Below, piece after piece: positions 4,880-5,412 of a stretch of DNA of 5,412 nt. Under the pieces are notes generated by a model that had not been told where the DNA came from, made no database searches, and worked only from the letters and a program-made list of their open reading frames with translations. The stretch covers positions 1 to 5,412 of the forward strand of contig CAIXXI010000509.1 of assembly GCA_903923345.1 (NCBI GenBank). The letters run 5' to 3'. Both the position numbers and the translations under genes were made by a program. Within the stretch, counting starts at the first letter, position 1, and each line of letters begins with the position of its first letter. This DNA is from an uncultured Burkholderiales bacterium (GTDB lineage: Bacteria; Pseudomonadota; Gammaproteobacteria; Burkholderiales; Burkholderiaceae_E).

Positions 4880-5412
4880 ATGCTGATCCCGGTGATTCTG
4901 TCCGGCGGCTCGGGCACACGCCTGTGGCCGGTCTCACGCGAAGCCTTTCCCAAACCGTTCATGAAGCTCGGCGGTGATCTGAGCCTGCTGCAGCGCACCC
5001 TGTCGCGCTGCCTGCCGCTGGCCCAGGGCCAGCGCATCGGCATCGTCACCAACCGTGAGTACCAGTTCAAGACCCGTGAGGAGGTCGAGACACTGCCGGC
5101 AGCCCGAGGCGTCGCCTGCACCCAACTGCTCGAGCCGATGGGCCGCAACACCGCACCGGCCGTGGCGATTGCAGCCCTGTGGGCCGAATCGATCGATGCG
5201 GATGCCACCCTGCTGGTGCTGGCTGCAGACCATCTGATCCCGGATGAAGCCGCCTTCCAGGATGCAGCCCGCACCGCGTCGAAGCTGGCGCAGGACGGCT
5301 CGCTCGTGCTCTTCGGCATCCAGCCCACCGCGCCCGAAACCGGCTTCGGCTACATCGAGGCAGGCGATCCGGTGGCCTCGGGCGAGGCGCGCGCCGTCAA
5401 GCGCTTCGTCGA
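4880..5412 (+). CDS. Mannose-1-phosphate guanylyltransferase (GDP-mannose pyrophosphorylase), 3'-truncated by the window edge
   Basis: Makes GDP-mannose from mannose-1-phosphate and GTP for capsule, O-antigen or exopolysaccharide synthesis (family knowledge). The 177 visible residues cover the front half of the nucleotidyltransferase domain. The N-terminal signature is LSGGSGTRLWPVSRE (7-21) followed by FPKPF (23-27), with Lys25 the conserved signature lysine. EPMGRNTAPA (85-94), AADHLI (115-120) and ETGFGYIE (153-160) are further diagnostic motifs. The start at 4880 gives MLIPVILSGG, like AlgA/XanB/ManC proteins. The ribosome site is weak: GGAT, spacing 5. Many members are bifunctional with a C-terminal mannose-6-phosphate isomerase cupin; whether this one is cannot be seen, so no symbol (manC, algA, xanB) is given. 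It diverges from galE, which fits a nucleotide-sugar or polysaccharide locus. Confidence 0.93.
   Translation, partial: MLIPVILSGGSGTRLWPVSREAFPKPFMKLGGDLSLLQRTLSRCLPLAQGQRIGIVTNREYQFKTREEVETLPAARGVACTQLLEPMGRNTAPAVAIAALWAESIDADATLLVLAADHLIPDEAAFQDAARTASKLAQDGSLVLFGIQPTAPETGFGYIEAGDPVASGEARAVKRFV

Noticed and set aside
4902..4960. PKPF in place of the more familiar PKQF in the guanylyltransferase signature as an active-site anomaly.
   Set aside because: I recall PKPF as a common variant in betaproteobacterial members. The signature lysine and the GGSGTRLWP motif are intact.
4744..5328. Upstream extension of the galE reading frame on the minus strand, giving a 538-residue open frame.
   Set aside because: The extra N-terminal part has no recognisable domain and covers the intergenic region and the antisense of the guanylyltransferase gene. 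GalE homology begins just after the ATG at 4743. High GC content explains the open frame.
1..5412. CRISPR arrays, tRNA or rRNA genes, insertion sequences, attachment sites, riboswitches.
   Set aside because: I saw no regularly spaced repeats, cloverleaf-like sequence, transposase or integrase motifs, or long leader regions. Almost all of the window is coding, and the longest non-coding gap is 136 bp.

Overview
The window looks like a high-GC (roughly 60-65% by eye) betaproteobacterial chromosome, most likely Burkholderiales. The evidence is an orphan Bug/TctC-type periplasmic binding protein beside a class III CoA-transferase and a crotonase, a combination common in that order, together with strong GC-ending codon bias and a betaproteobacterial-type deoxynucleoside kinase. 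No organism name can be read from the sequence. No tRNA, rRNA, CRISPR array, insertion sequence or phage-like gene is visible.

Layout. Positions 1-591 (+) hold the 3' part of a deoxynucleoside kinase whose first codons lie upstream of the window. Three genes follow on the same strand with gaps of 21, 52 and 57 bp, each with its own Shine-Dalgarno site: a CaiB/BaiF (class III) CoA-transferase (613-1797), a crotonase-fold enzyme (1850-2632) and a Bug/TctC solute-binding protein with an export signal (2690-3682). The spacing suggests one transcript, possibly sharing the kinase's transcription. A UDP-glucose/galactose 4-epimerase gene (galE, complement 3712-4743) converges on this group with only 29 bp between stop codons. 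After a 136-bp divergent intergenic region containing two inverted repeats and a possible sigma70 promoter, a mannose-1-phosphate guanylyltransferase gene (4880 onward, +) starts and runs off the right edge.

How the genes may work together. The central three genes read as a small module for an organic acid: periplasmic capture of a carboxylate, CoA activation by transfer from another acyl-CoA, then a crotonase-type step. The substrate cannot be read from sequence, and no membrane transporter subunits are in view. The crotonase lacks both glutamates used by classical enoyl-CoA hydratases. It keeps a tyrosine at the position I recall as catalytic in E. coli methylmalonyl-CoA decarboxylase, so an 'enoyl-CoA hydratase' label is doubtful. 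The right-hand pair makes nucleotide sugars (UDP-Gal, perhaps UDP-GalNAc, and GDP-mannose), as at the edge of a surface-polysaccharide locus. The epimerase carries a small cysteine at the gatekeeper position that is tyrosine in E. coli GalE, which suggests dual UDP-Glc/UDP-GlcNAc use. I found no clear evidence of a wholly new system. The best leads are these two active-site deviations and the inverted repeats in the divergent intergenic region.
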